Below, in pieces: positions 35,439 through 46,971 of a stretch of 64,000 bases of DNA. How positions within the stretch are numbered: the first letter of the stretch is position 1; each line of letters starts with the position of its first letter. A program made the translations under genes and the position numbers. The notes under the pieces are model-generated. The model did no database searches. It worked only from the letters and a program-made list of their open reading frames with translations, and was not told where the DNA came from. Source of the stretch: Torymus aiolomorphi (Eukaryota > Arthropoda > Insecta > Hymenoptera > Torymidae); NCBI GenBank assembly GCA_036365515.1, contig CM070874.1, forward strand, positions 44,949,083 through 45,013,082. Reading direction: 5' to 3'.

Positions 35439-35979
35439 TACGTCCTGGCCGCTGCGTTTCCCAAGGCCTTACAATTCTGCTACAGGTAGCATTCGGACAG
35501 TAGCGTAAAGAGCTACCTTCTCTTCCACATCCTTGGCAAGTTACCCCTTGACTGATTCGTCTATCCGGACAATCTCTTGAGAAGTGGCCAGGCTGTTTAC
35601 ATGAGTAACACACGCATTTTGGGCAGTCGGCTGCCCGGTGTCCCACCAACTGGCAGCTGAAGCATGGGCCCACGAACGACGGCATAGATGCGGACGTATT
35701 GGTGGGTGGCGGCGACAATGAGTACGGGGCAGGCGGACTGGAGAGGACTACTCTCTCCTCTTTTACTCCCGGTTTGTTAGGAGGAGACGCTGTTGGTTGA
35801 CGGAAGCCCAGGATGGGGCTGTTCCTCGAGACCCCTGCGCCTAAAGGTCCAGGATAGGCGGTGGTTTTAACGGCTGCCACCTGTTCGTCTGGTTCTTCAG
35901 CCCGTTCTCGATTACCCTTCCGTGCCTTCCTCCCTTGCTCGGGTGCTCGATTCTCCTCTACTGCCGAAACCTCGACCAC
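35326..35979 (-). pseudogene. Gypsy gag C-terminus with zinc knuckles
   Basis: This frame has a proline-rich segment, then CFSCQLVGHRAADC and CYSCKQPGHFSRDC (two CCHC knuckles), then a CQGC...CPNATC cluster. CCHC knuckles bind the retroelement RNA. The frame overlaps the start of the pol frame (33702-35438) by about 110 bases, as in elements that reach pol by frameshifting, although decay could also cause this. Confidence 0.82.
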
Positions 35980-36045
35980 CGCTGCTACCTTGTGTGTCGT
36001 TCGATGAGGGCCAGTGTAGTTAGTACCCGCTATTCTCGATTTGTC

Positions 36046-36429
36046 TCAACGTGGGGGTGAGCGATACCTTTTCTTGATCACCTCACGCCTCTCGAGTTCA
36101 CGTCCGTAGCGCTCGATAGCGTCAAAGCTATTGAGGTTCTTGTCCCACAGGGCGTCCTGATACTCGGGCCGCAGGTACGTGAATGTTAAATTTAGCTGCA
36201 CCCTCAAGGATGGTGGCCGCTTGAGGTGCGCTATAATTCTCCTGAATTTAGTAATGAATGGGGCTATCTTCTCCTTAGAGCCTTGATATCGAGCTCTTAA
36301 CTCCTCCATTACGTCGTCCTCATGCAGTTCCCCCACGAATTGCCTTTTGAACGTTTGTTCGAAGGCTTTGAAGTCCCATGATAGCATATCATCCTGGTAG
36401 ACTTCATACCACTCGCCAGCGTCTCTCAC
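36046..36429 (-). pseudogene. Gypsy gag fragment
   Basis: A 127-residue piece has WYEVYQDDMLSWDFKAFEQTF, FVGELHEDDVMEELRARYQG and ITKFRRIIAHL, the pattern of the retrotransposon gag (capsid) family. It lacks the N-terminal part expected in a full gag and its frame ends before the zinc-knuckle region, so gag is broken. It lies just inside the 5' LTR. Confidence 0.8.
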
Positions 36430-36704
36430 TAAGACACGACAGTAGCTGCTCGTCTGGAATTCCAGTGGCCCTCTTACAGGTCTTTAGTCTAGATAAGAAT
36501 TGTTTGGGCGACTCCTTTACTTTATTACTCGACGTGGGGCCGCTACTATCTCCTCCGTTGTACTATACTTACGGAGCTGCACCACGACTTGCGACTATTA
36601 TTTCGATGAGGGAGTAGTCATGAATCAGCAACAACCATCGACGAACTCCAATAACTCCGACTCGAGATCCAACGATGCTCACGAAATGGCGTCGCGCCGC
36701 TGTT

Positions 36705-38062
36705 TGAAGAGGCCAGTAGCTGGCTTGCGCAACCTGAAACTCGCGAAATAACGATAGGACACGCACACAATGTTAACACTCGCAAATGAATAAGTCGGGA
36801 TAAAGGTTAATCAAAACTTTATTAAACGCCGTTAGCGGCGGTTGCCTCTCCTCGCCAAGTTCTCCTGGGCTGCACCTGGAACACCGAATTCTCGATCAAA
36901 CCCGCGCTGATTCCCAGCGAACACTTGCCCGGAGGGATCCATCTATTCGCGCCCAGAACCGCCGGGTAACTCTACCGCGGCCTCGACCCCAAAACAAAAC
37001 CCCTCCAGAGAGCCGTCACCACACAAATATCCTCAACACTTACTTCGAATTCTTCAACTCGGAGTAGAACCTCTGCAGCGAACTATATTTATGCTTGCGA
37101 GTTACTCGTACCAGGTCCGGAATCAGAGAGAGCGACCGCTAGGCTTCCATTTGGCTCATCACCTCCGTCGCGTCCCTTTTCTTCCTCGTGTTCCTTTCCC
37201 ATTGGCCCTTTTTCCCCTCTTAGGACCCGTCGCTGATCTTTTCCATGACTCGCATATTATTAGAACAGCGATAGGTCCTAAGCGGCGCGTGCGTGCCTAA
37301 TTCCGTGCGCGAGGACCTCGAAACCTCGACCCTTGACCCCTCAGTACGTATATGACTCGATTCATCCGTGAGTTCCCCTCTGTCACGCCCGTTTTGCCCT
37401 ATCGATACGCGCGCTGCCCGTGACGGTCGCGAGTGCCGTCACTAACACGCGACGATACGTATAAACCCATAAGCGGGCACGCTATACGAACGCGCTCACT
37501 TTCCTGGACTCTCCTCTCTCTATACCGACTCACGCGGTCCCTACTCTCTCTATCTCTCCCATCTCTGTAATCTGCGCGGACACGATAGTAGCCGCGCTCT
37601 CCTACTCTCGCCGCCTCGCGCTCTCACTCTCTCTCCTGCGCGCGCGACGGTGCGCGAGCTTATTTTTCGCCGGCCGTGCTCACGTTCGCCTCGCGCTCTC
37701 GCGTCTGTCGTCCCGCGTCCCCCTCTTCCTGTGGCGCGTGCTCTCGCGGCCGTTCCCCGGGTCCGCCTGTCTCCCGGTACTCACGCTCGCTCTCGCTCCC
37801 TTCTCTCGCTATTTCTCTCGATCCGCTCTCTTCGTGCGCGCTGCCGCGAATGCTCGCCCGGGGCGACAAGTGTGTGTGTAAGTGTATGTCTCGGTACGTG
37901 TAGTTTTAGTGTTGGACGCGGCAATCGTGCGCGCCGCTGGTGCGTCGTCTTCTATCCGACTGGAGCTCGTGCTTTCGACCCCGCTTAAGGTCTTGCTCGA
38001 CCTCCTAGTGCGTGCCCCGTCTATTCTCGCACCTGCTAATCGCTGCTTGCGACCCTCTCACA
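36705..38062 (-). repeat. Gypsy 5' LTR
   Basis: Read on the minus strand it begins TGTGAGAGGGTCGC and ends GGCCTCTTCA, giving the expected TG...CA borders and a length of 1,358 bp. The body is rich in CpG and in TCTCTC-type tracts. The first ~390 bp have no counterpart in the truncated 3' LTR. Confidence 0.82.
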
Positions 38063-38152
38063 ACTTATTTTAAATACTGATGTGCTTTTTGCTTGTATAA
38101 ATTTCATTATTAACTATATACATATGTAAATAATGTGCTCTTAAAATCTTAC

Positions 38153-38358
38153 AAATTTTCACACAGCTTTTCTACGTTATCTATAACAAGCTGTCTTTCT
38201 TCGCTTGCTGCCCTTCTGCAGCTCTATTGCAGCAGCTTCAATGACTAGTCCTACATGATTCTCATATTGTTTATATTGATTTTGTGAGAGAATTGGTACA
38301 TCTAAGCAGGATAAAATTTTGTTTAACCCAGTCAAACCAATACCAGAATATATAGTTC
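38153..38358 (-). pseudogene. Mutator-like transposase, exon 2, frameshifted
   Basis: A ~110-bp intron with GT...TTGTAG borders separates this from exon 1, and the codon across the junction is kept. The exon reads TIYSGIGLTGLNKILSCLDVP, which matches the family's G-x-G-x3-L-N-x-I-L block. After NHVGLVIEAAAIE the open frame runs into a stop, while the next frame carries an EERQLVIDNVEKL segment that ends at a good donor (TTT/GTAAGA) at 38152. I infer one small indel near 38,210. Confidence 0.7.
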
Positions 38359-38468
38359 CTACAATTATAAACTTGTATTAAACATAAATTCATATTTTTA
38401 ACAATTAAATGAAAACTACCAATTCAATATTTCTAATAAACTTTATATAGATAAAAAAATACATTAAC

Positions 38469-38832
38469 CAAGAACAGCAGATGCATTAATTTCAGATAAA
38501 TTAGCGCACTCGGACTGAACTTTTTTTCCTGTTGCGACAATATTTATGAGCTGACATTCCCTACACATTATATGTAAATAGGAATGCAGTCCTTCTCTGC
38601 TTTCAGATTTTATATTGTTTAAACTTAACATGCTTTGATATTGCTGGCATTTTAAATTCTTTCTCAATTCATCGAGATTAACTATCCGATTGCCTTCGAC
38701 AACCTGACTTTCATTATCAAGTTTCTTCCTCTTTCTTGCCCTTGCCTCTGCCATTCCTTTCACTGCTTTCAATCTCTGTTCAATAACTTCCTGTTTACAC
38801 AATCTACCATTTTTCAAACGAGACAATTTCAT
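38469..38832 (-). pseudogene. Mutator-like transposase, exon 1
   Basis: The ATG at 38832 opens a frame with a basic N-terminus, then an NRIVNLDELRKNLKC segment, a SLNNIKSESREGLHSYLHI segment and CRECQLIN. In related predicted transposases this is an N-terminal Cys-pair domain (LxC, then CxxC) ahead of a conserved ALG. The usual first CxxC is reduced here to a single Cys (KCQQYQ). The exon ends at a splice donor (CTTG/GTTAAT) at 38469/38468. Confidence 0.75.
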
Positions 38833-39116
38833 AAAAATTTGTGTGAAACATATAACGTAAGCGAATAAGAGGTTTATAATTAGGTTAAATTATTAGCTCC
38901 TAACACGTCAAGACACTGATGCGGTGTTGCCATTTACTCTTGCTCTCACGCTGGCGCTTGTGTACGTGTACACAGATACAATTTTTTTGTGTGCGTGTGT
39001 AGGGACGTACAAATATGGGGTTCCATAAAGAAGAAGTGGAGAGAGTAAGATATAATATGAGGCGCCTGTCGCAGGGCCCCGTGTGCTGTTGATCTTTCCC
39101 GACCAGATGAACCCCC

Positions 39117-42100
39117 TTAAGCTGGCATGGCTACAGTTACAATTTTTGAACGACAAAACATTTTTTGACGGGACAGGTGGCATAATTTGTTGCTAATTTG
39201 TTGCTTCAATATAGGGTAGGTCCCAAATCTTCAAAATCAAAATGGCGCCTAGTGGCGGTAACCAGCCATCACCCGACTTACGTAATATTTTAAAATCTTG
39301 AATAATTCAAAAAACTATTATGGGATATTTTGTTGCTAATTTGTCGCTAATTTGTTACGCAAACCCCGATTTTGACGCTCCAGCCGTTTCCGAGAAACAA
39401 TGGCTATTCTAGCGTAATATTAAGCTGAAAAAGCCATTACGTTGTATCTTCTCAGCAATTGACGATAGCGACACCGGGTTTGGCCTCGATTTTGTCGCTA
39501 ATTTGTCGCTCGAAGATGCCGTAGATCCTATGTCCCAAAAGTTGACTGCTGTCCCAAAAAACGAACTCGGGCCACGCGCATATGAGCAAAATGATAAAAA
39601 TCAAAAAAATAAATCAACTCATAATTGCACATTTTGTCGCTAATTTGTCGTTCACTTTTCCCGTAAATCCCGATTATGTTGCTAAAGTTGTTCTCGAAAA
39701 AAAAATCGCAGCTGTAGCTCCATTTTGAAGCTAGAAAAGCCACTGTTGTATCTTCTCCACAAGTGACGATAGCGACACGGGCTTTAGTCCAGATTTTATC
39801 GCTAATTTGTCGCTCAAAGATGCCGTAGATCCAATGTCCCAAAAAAATGACCTTGGGTCATGATCATATAAGCAAAAATGATAAAAATAAAAAATCAATT
39901 CATAATTGCACATTTTGTCGCTAATTTATCGCTCATTTTTCCCGCAAAATCCGATTTTATTGCTTTAGCCGTTATCGAGATACATTAGCTTAAGGTAGTT
40001 GGGTACTCGTGTTCGGAAGCGAAAATTGAATCTAGTCGCAAGAGAGAGTCGAATCTCTTGCCTGCCACGCGTGTTTTTTTGTAGGCTGGGCGAGACGAGA
40101 ACTTTTTAGCGGTCAGTATAACCTAACCCCGCATTCTCGCTGTTTCTCTCGCTTACGCGTGTCCTCTCTCTTGCACTCGCACCGTGCGGTCGTCTACCAA
40201 CTAAAAGAATGCCAGTTTGAATTACAATAATTAGAAAACAGTGTCCAAATATCTCCCTTATTAACATATACCTTTTTAAAAAGCATTCCCCAGAGATTCT
40301 TTCTTTAGTTGATGAAAATGTAATTCACGTTTATTAATCAGGTATGGGCACTATAGAGGGCCGTAATATGAACCATACCTTCATTTATTGCTAATTTGTT
40401 GCTAATTTGTTACGCTATTCTCGAATTTGTTGCTCCAGCCGTTGCATCGAGAAATCCAGGCGGTGGTAATTAAAGCTTAACTAAGCACAGCCACAGCTGT
40501 ATCTTTTGATCGAATAAAGATATTTCAATCATTAAAGCGGGATAATTTATTGCTAGTTTGTTGCTTTGAGATTGGGTTGGACCCAAAATCGATAGTCCAA
40601 TGGGAACGTAAGAAATTGACTTTCAGTCGCTCTAAATTGTGTTTTATTTAATAAACGGTAAGTAGCAAGTTCAAAACTGTGGCAACCGTTGAGGCTCATA
40701 TGTTGCTAAATTATAATTCCCGCTAAATTATAATTTCTTGCTTCAAGATAGGCCAAGTTTGGGATCCAAAAATCGATCGAAAACGCAAGAAAACGTGTTC
40801 TGGACGCTGTAAATGGTGTTTTATTTCGTAAAACGGTAAGCAACAAATTTATAACTGTGCGGAATGTTGTTATTAATATGTTTCTAATTTCTAAGGCTAT
40901 TCCCGAATTTGTTGATACAACACAGGCTAGATCCCGGAATAGAAGGTCGATCGAAAACGCAAAAGAAAACCTGTTTTGGATGCCGGAAATGGCTTTTATT
41001 TAGTAAATCGCTGAGCAACAAATTCAAAACTGTGCAAAATTTTGTTGTAGCTATGTTGCTAAGTTGTCACGCTTTTTCGGAATTTGTTCCTTCAAGGTAG
41101 GCTAGATCCGGAAGTCGGAAGTCGATCAAAAACGCAAGAAAGCCTGTTTTGGACATCGTAAATGGTGTTTTATTTCGTAAAACGGTGAGCAACAAATTCA
41201 TAACTGTGCAGAATGTTGTCTTTAAAATGTTGCTAATTTGTTACAGTATTCCTGAATTTGTTGCTTCACAATAGGCTAGATCCCGTAGTCGAAAGTCGAT
41301 CGAAAACGCGAAAAAAAAACGTGTTTTGGTCGCTGTGATGTGGTTTTATTTAGTAAATCGGTAAGCAAAAAATTTATAACTGTGCGGAATGTTGTTATTA
41401 ATACGTTTCTAATTTTTAAGGCTATTCCCGTATTTGTTGCTACAAAACAGGCTAGATCCTGGTGTCGAAGGTCAATCGAAAACGCAAAAAAAAACCTGTT
41501 TTGGACACCGTAAATGGGTTTTATTTAGTAAATCGGTTAGCAACAAATTTAAAACTGTGCAAAATTTTGTGTTGGTATGTTGCTAAGTTGTTACGCTTTT
41601 TCCGAATTTGTTGCTTCAGGATACGCTAGATCCCGGAATCAGAAGTCGATCGAAAACGTGTTTTGGACGTCGTAAATGTGGTTTTATTTCGTTAAACGGT
41701 AAGAAACAAATTCATAACTGTACAGAACGTTGTCTTTAACATGTTGCTAGGTTGTTACAGTATTCCTGAACCTGTTGCTTCACAATAGGCTAGATCCCGG
41801 TGTGAAAGTCGATCGAAAACGCGAAAGAAAAACGTGTTTTGGTCGCTGTAATGTGGTTTTATTTAGTAAATCGGTAAGCAAGAAATGTATAACTGTGCGG
41901 AATGTTGTTATTAATATGTTTCTAATTTTTAAGGCTATTCCCGAATTTGTTGCTACAAAACAGGCTAGATCCCGGAGTCGAAGGTCGATCGAAAACGGAA
42001 AAGAAAACCGGTTTTGGACGCTGTAAGTGGTTTTTATTTAGTTAATCGTTGAACAGCAAATTCAAAACTATGCAAAATTTTGTTGCAGGTGTGTTGCTAA

Positions 42101-42450
42101 GTTGTTACGCTTTTTCCGAATTTGTTCCTTCAAGGTAGGTTAGATCCCGGAGTCGGAAGTCGATCAAAAACGCAAGAAAGCCTGTTTTGGACATCGTAAA
42201 TGGTGTTTTATTTACTAAATCGGTGAGCAACAAATTCATAACTGTTCTGTAAGGCTATTCCCGAAATTGTTGCTTGGAAACAGACTAGATCCCGGAGTCG
42301 AAAGTCGATCGAAAACTCAATAAAAACGTATTTTGGACGGTGTAAATGGTTTTTTATTTAGTAAATCGGTGAGCGACAAATTTATAACTGTGCGGAATGT
42401 TGTTATTGGGAGCATTGATTTTGTAAAATGTTGATAAGTTTTTAGGCTTT
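39117..42450 (+). repeat. Left arm of the 24-kb inverted repeat, main part
   Basis: This is the mirror of about 46,972-49,390. From 39.1 to 40.5 kb it carries several diverged blocks with GTTGCTAATTTGTTGCT phrases. From about 40.6 to 42.4 kb it is a tandem array (next feature). Without the LINE and the TTAA transposon this arm totals about 3.7 kb; the right arm is about 2.85 kb. Confidence 0.87.
40640..42420 (+). repeat. ~172-bp tandem array, left arm
   Basis: The phrase GGCTAGATCC, or close variants, recurs near 40927, 41103, 41275, 41452, 41624, 41790, 41963, 42132 and 42284, spaced 152-177 bp. Each unit includes AAAACGCAAGAAA, GTTTTGGAC, GTTTTATTTAGTAAATCGGT and AACTGTGCGGAATGTTG. Units alternate between two subtypes (TTGCTACAAAACAGG against TTGTTCCTTCAAGGTAGG). 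This family is unrelated in sequence to the 15-25 kb satellite. Confidence 0.9.
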
Positions 42451-42454
42451 TTTA

Positions 42455-43013
42455 ATTCGCGAATAATTAAACAAACAACTATTGGACATTTTGTTACTAA
42501 TTTGTTGCCAATTTGTTACGCATACGGCGATTTTGTGGCTCGCATTATTTCCGAAAAAAAATAAACGCAGCCTTAGGTCAATTCTTAAGCTAGATTATTG
42601 ACGTTTGTACCTCTTCTGCGATTAGAGATGGCTACACCGGGTTTCGCCCAGACTTCGTCGGTAAGTTTCCGCTAATTTTTTACACTATACTCTCGTTTTG
42701 GTCACTCAAGCCGATCTCTAGAGAAAATCGCGAATGCATCTGAAGATTCGAGCGAGAAATATCACTACTATATTCACCAGCCATTAACGTTAGAAATAGC
42801 AGGTTTCGCCTGCGAGGGCGAAACCCGGTGTAGCTATCTCTAATCGCTGAGCAGATACAAACGTCGATAATCTGGCTCAAGAATTGACCTACAGCTGCGT
42901 TTTTTTTTGCAAATAATGCGAGCGATAAAATCGCCGTATACGTAACAAATTAGCAACAAATTAATAACAAAATATCCAATAGTTTGTTTAATTATTCGCG
43001 AATTAAAAAACCG
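42455..43013. repeat. Small palindrome at the inner end of the left arm
   Basis: Arms 42455-42665 and 42800-43013 mirror each other, with ATTCGCGAATAATTAAACAAAC at the outer end and GAGATGGCTACACCGGGTTTCGCC near the loop. The arms repeat the ATTTGTTGC-type phrases of the larger inverted repeat. Confidence 0.82.
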
Positions 43014-43613
43014 CTGCCAATTCATTGGCACGTAGCTTCCTCAATATAATTTTTTGATTCCTTTTATTAAATTAAAATTCGAAAACTAAATTTTTCACGA
43101 AAAAAATTGGAAAAATTTTATGGAAAATATTAACTTGTGATTTCAATTCGTATATGAATGGAAAACAATCTTCTTCAAGTTCTATTCTTCATCAAATTTT
43201 TCTTCTTCAAGTCCACTGTCAACGGCTTCTCGTCGTACATTGGTTCGAAATAAAAAAAATATTCTAAAGTTGTTCTTTGATTGTGTTTACAAGAAAAATT
43301 ATTCTATGGGAGACATAACGCACATGCGGCACTGAGTATGAAATTGGTAGATGTCGGACAACAAATTTCTTTTCGTGTTACGTTGAACATTGAACGTGTT
43401 ATATTGAATGCATTATGTGGAAAGGCTGTTATAATGTGAGGGGATGTATTTTAAAAATTTTGATAAAGACAGATTTTTTTTTTCATTTTTCAATTTTTCA
43501 AGTTTTACATTTTTGTTAATAATAAAAAACCGTGATAACTAAAAAATTTTTCATTTTCGAAAATATAAATATTTTAATTCTCTTTCAAATGCTACCCATC
43601 CCATTCAGATATA

Positions 43614-44907
43614 CGAGGGTCATTTGACAAGTACCTAGCCTCACCGCCAGATGGTGCCACTATCGCACCAGAAATACACTACAGTGCAGTATCTTCCTGT
43701 AAACGGTTACACACGAAATTTCAGCCGGATCGGAGTTGTAGTTTATTTTTGAGAGCGTGTGAAAGCAAATGTGTCCGTTGATTTTTGAAAAAATGGAGAA
43801 AGAACAATATCGATCGGTGATTCGATTCTTGTTTTTGGAAGGGAAATTACGCAGTGAAATTAAAGAACGCTTGGATGCAGTGTATCGGGATGCTTCTCCT
43901 TCGATGGCGATCGTTAAATTTTGGTATAACGTGTTTCAACGTGGTCGTACGTCGGTTTTTGATGATCCACGCCCAGGTGCTCCGAAAACAGCCACTACGG
44001 AGGAGAACGTGACAAAAATACACGATACCGTTTTGTCAGACGGCCGATTAAAGGTGTACGAGATAGCTGCGATAGTAGGCATCTCAGAAGAACGCGTGTG
44101 GCATATCCTACATGAGATTTTAGGCATGAGGAAGCTGTCAGCAAGGTGGGTGCCGCGTTTGCTGACTGCAGACAACAAGCGCATCCGTGTGACCAGTTCA
44201 GAGCAGTGTTTGGAGCTGTTTAATCGCAATCCAAAAGAGTTTTTGCGTCGTTACGTGACCGTCGACGAAACATGGATACACTACTACACTCCAGAGACCA
44301 AGCAGCAGTCAAAACAGTGGACCTTATCCGGTGAACCTGCTCCGAAGAAGGCGAAGACGGTCCCGTCGGCCGGAAAGGTGATGGCCACTGTTTTCTGGGA
44401 TTCTCAAGGTGTGATTTTTATTGACTATCTGGAGAAGGGCAAAACGGTCACAGGACAGTACTACGCCGAACTATTGAGCCGATTTGACGCCGTGTTAGAA
44501 GAAAAACGGCCCCATTTGTCTAAAAAGAAAGTGCTTTTCCACCACGATAATGCACCGGCTCACACTTCTGCACTCGCCACGGCTGAATTGGTCGAATTAC
44601 GCTACGAACTGCTGCCCCATCCACCGTATTCTCCAGATTTGGCTCCGTGCGACTTTTTTTTGTTTCCGAACCTAAAAAATTCGCTCGCCGGGAAGAGATT
44701 CCACTCCAATAACGAAATAATCGCCGCCACGGAGGCCTATTTTGCAAACCAAGAGAAAACATTTTTTTCAACGGGGTTAAAAAAATTGGAACACCGCTGG
44801 ACCAAGTGTATTCAACTAAAAGGAGACTACATTGAAAAATAAATTTTATTTTTTGTAAAATTTTGGTGTTTTCATTTGTAGGCTAGGTACTTATCAAATG
44901 ACCCTCG
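43614..44907 (+). mobile_element. Mariner element, apparently intact
   Basis: The 1,294-bp element has inverted ends of about 28 bp starting CGAGGGTCATTTGA, with one visible mismatch, and TA on both sides (43612-43613, 44908-44909). Total length, end length and TA duplication are all normal for mariner. It lies in the ~325-bp tandem repeat. Confidence 0.95.
43793..44842 (+). CDS. Mariner transposase, full length
   Basis: From the ATG at 43793 the protein has 349 residues, the family's normal length. It has an N-terminal pair of helix-turn-helix regions (about residues 1-110) and a catalytic domain with D158 (VDETW), D252 (HHDNAPAH) and D287 (YSPDLAPCDFF). There are 34 residues between the last two, the D,D34D signature of mariner. 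The linker motif reads WVPRLL where WVPHEL is typical. An in-frame ATG 24 bases upstream would add eight residues; I prefer the second ATG because it has the better context (AAAATGG) and gives the usual length. No stop or frameshift is present. It cuts and pastes the element at TA dinucleotides in the nucleus. Confidence 0.95.
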   Translation: MEKEQYRSVIRFLFLEGKLRSEIKERLDAVYRDASPSMAIVKFWYNVFQRGRTSVFDDPRPGAPKTATTEENVTKIHDTVLSDGRLKVYEIAAIVGISEERVWHILHEILGMRKLSARWVPRLLTADNKRIRVTSSEQCLELFNRNPKEFLRRYVTVDETWIHYYTPETKQQSKQWTLSGEPAPKKAKTVPSAGKVMATVFWDSQGVIFIDYLEKGKTVTGQYYAELLSRFDAVLEEKRPHLSKKKVLFHHDNAPAHTSALATAELVELRYELLPHPPYSPDLAPCDFFLFPNLKNSLAGKRFHSNNEIIAATEAYFANQEKTFFSTGLKKLEHRWTKCIQLKGDYIEK

Positions 44908-45364
44908 TACAGAGCCATCCTCAAGAAATACATTTTAAAAATGTCTAGAAAAATTTTAACCTCAAATATCTCTGAAATTTATGAACTAATCATTTTTCCA
45001 AAAGAACTCATCCGAGAACTATCAATAATATACCTCTACAATGAATTTTGAAGCGAATAAGACAATTTTACTCTTGTAATAGTTGAACATATAAAACTCA
45101 TTTTTTTTCATTTTTCAATTTTTACGTTTTTGTTAATAACAAAAGAACCGGGATAGCTAGAGAATTAACTTTTTTTAGAAAATATAGGTAATTTTATTCT
45201 CTTTCGAATGCCACCCACCCCATTTAGATACATAGAGCCGTTCTCGAGAAATAACGATTTAAAAAAAATTGAAAAAAATTTTAACCTCAAATATCTCCGA
45301 AATGTATGGATCAATCCTTTTGCCCAAAGAACTCACTCGATTGGTATACAAAATCTACCCCTAC

Positions 45365-46384
45365 TGTAACAGGATGGCTGCTGGGGAAAAATCCCGAAAA
45401 GCCACAGGCCAGCGATGCCCTAGAACACGGTGCCGCGGGTGTCAAACTAAAATGACTTGCCCGGGGATCTGCTTCTGTAATCCTGAAAACAACGCGAAGA
45501 TCGCACACGAACTTCGCTTTCCAACTAAATGGATCGCTGAGTAAAATTCGCGCGCTCAACGAGTAAAGCGCGCGGCCGCTAAGTTCAGCTATGAAAACGA
45601 CCGGCGGAGTCGTTTTCCCGCGGAGGCGGCGGTATCCGGAAGAAGGTTAGGTTAAGGTCGATAAATGAAGAATAGCCTCAATTACTTCACCGAACAATAA
45701 CAAGGTCTATTCTTAAATTATTACAACATAAACGCGTCGCGTTGCGCGCCGACAAGAAGACGTGATCCGCTGACGGCGCGGGCGGATCAATGTATTTATT
45801 CTCGCTGAGCAGGTGAACGCAACACCGGCCGCTCGTCGCAGCGAGCCGAAAATACAAATAAAACGCTGCGCGGAAAATACTCGAAGAGTCTTACCGGGAG
45901 GGGAGTGCACTCCCCTCGTCGCTCGCTCACGAATCCGCTCCTGCGTCAGGCCTTATCCTCCGGTCGACTTCGGAGTGTTCAGGCCGAGTCTTAACGTCCA
46001 GCGTTCACCTACAGACGCTTCGGACCCCAGGAGTGGCTCGGATTGCTCACGTGCGCTGCTCTTCGTGGTCGGTACGTGGACTGGCGCTGCGCTGCACCGG
46101 TGAGGACGCACGATACCGTTTTCTTCACGGACGATCAAAATTACTCGCGTACGCGCGGTTTGACAGCTCGAGAGAATCTGATTCAAAAATGAATCCTGCG
46201 CGACTTTGCAACGGTCAAAGTCGCGCCTGCCCCGCGCGTAGCTAACGCAAATACATCGTCCGAGCGATGTCAACACACCCTCGAGATACACGAATTCGCG
46301 GGAACGAGAGCCTAACGTGTTCGATAGAATACGGAGGACCGAGATACTTATCTTCTCCGTATTTTATCTTGGAACCTCGTTATA
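45365..46384. mobile_element. Solo LTR, probably BEL/Pao-like
   Basis: A 1,020-bp GC-richer insert begins TGTAACAGGATGG and ends GGAACCTCGTTATA, flanked by CTAC on both sides (45361-45364 and 46385-46388). The surrounding ~325-bp repeat is continuous once it is removed. The ends mirror each other (TRTAAC), and no coding is seen, which fits a solo LTR. The superfamily is a guess from length and end sequence. Confidence 0.7.
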
Positions 46385-46822
46385 CTACAAAGAATTTCAA
46401 AGTGATTAAGCCAATTTTACTATAGTTATTGAACGACAAAAAAATCACTTTTTTTTTATAAATAATTTTTTTTCTCAAAAAATAATGAATAAAAAAACCT
46501 AAAAATTTAGTAAGATATAGTACTTAAAATTACGTTTCCATCAATAACTTATGACAAAATATAGCTACCGACTTTTTTTTTTTTTTTAAATTGTAGATAA
46601 TTTTATCCTACATGCAGAGAATTCATGATATATAAACAATATTTGTTCTAAATATTAAAAAAATCGAAAATAAAAATTTTGAAAATTAAAAAATGGCTAT
46701 AAAAAAAAATTAAATTTTACAAAAATAGAATATTGACCCCAATTGTGGAAGCAAAATCTAAAAGAATGATCACTCTCCCGTTAAAATCGGTCGAGTAGAT
46801 CATGAGATATCAGAGTGTACGG

Positions 46823-46854
<32 letters not shown>

Positions 46855-46971
46855 CCATACGGACATTTTCTAAAAATAGTGTATTTCGATTCCAAATTTG
46901 CTAAATAACATTTCTAACACATTATCTCATAAACATTTTTTTTACTATAACAAAGCTTCCTCTAGGAGGAA

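Larger units (their letters stand above)
31837..38062 (-). mobile_element. Gypsy LTR retrotransposon, internally deleted
   Basis: The 5' LTR (36705-38062) and 3' LTR (31837 to about 32815) share AAGAGGCCAGTAGCTGGCTTG at one edge and the long CpG-rich body. The element reads leftward: gag, zinc knuckles, protease, RT, RNase H. The integrase and the first ~390 bp of the 3' LTR are gone in one deletion with a junction near 32,815-32,835. It sits in an intron of the TTAA transposon. I could not identify a clean target duplication. Confidence 0.9.
27876..39116 (-). mobile_element. TTAA-flanked DNA transposon with Mutator-like transposase and exonuclease
   Basis: The ends are exact 13-bp inverted repeats, GGGGGTTCATCTG, with TTAA on each side (27872-27875 and 39117-39120). 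Removing the element restores a phrase (ACTTAAGCTGGCACGG-like) seen in other copies of the host repeat. It encodes, on the minus strand, a spliced transposase of the Mutator-like family followed by a DEDDh exonuclease. A Gypsy element (31837-38062) sits in an intron; without it the transposon is about 5.0 kb. Classical Mutator elements make 8-11-bp duplications, so the TTAA is unusual for that name and recalls Kolobok or piggyBac. Confidence 0.85.
43440..46700 (+). repeat. ~325-bp tandem repeat in the palindrome centre, with insertions
   Basis: TTTTAACCTCAAATATCTC recurs near 44,957 and 45,282, and the phrase CATTTTTCAATTTTT...TTTGTTAATAA near 43,490 and 45,110. A third copy is split by the mariner (43614-44907) and another by the solo LTR (45365-46384). 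No genes other than the mariner transposase are visible. Confidence 0.75.

Noticed and set aside
27876..39116. piggyBac transposon, from the TTAA duplication
   Set aside because: The encoded protein has Mutator-like transposase motifs and no piggyBac DDD signature that I can see.
45813..46291. Several overlapping frames on both strands
   Set aside because: They lie in the GC-richer solo LTR and match no protein family I recognise.
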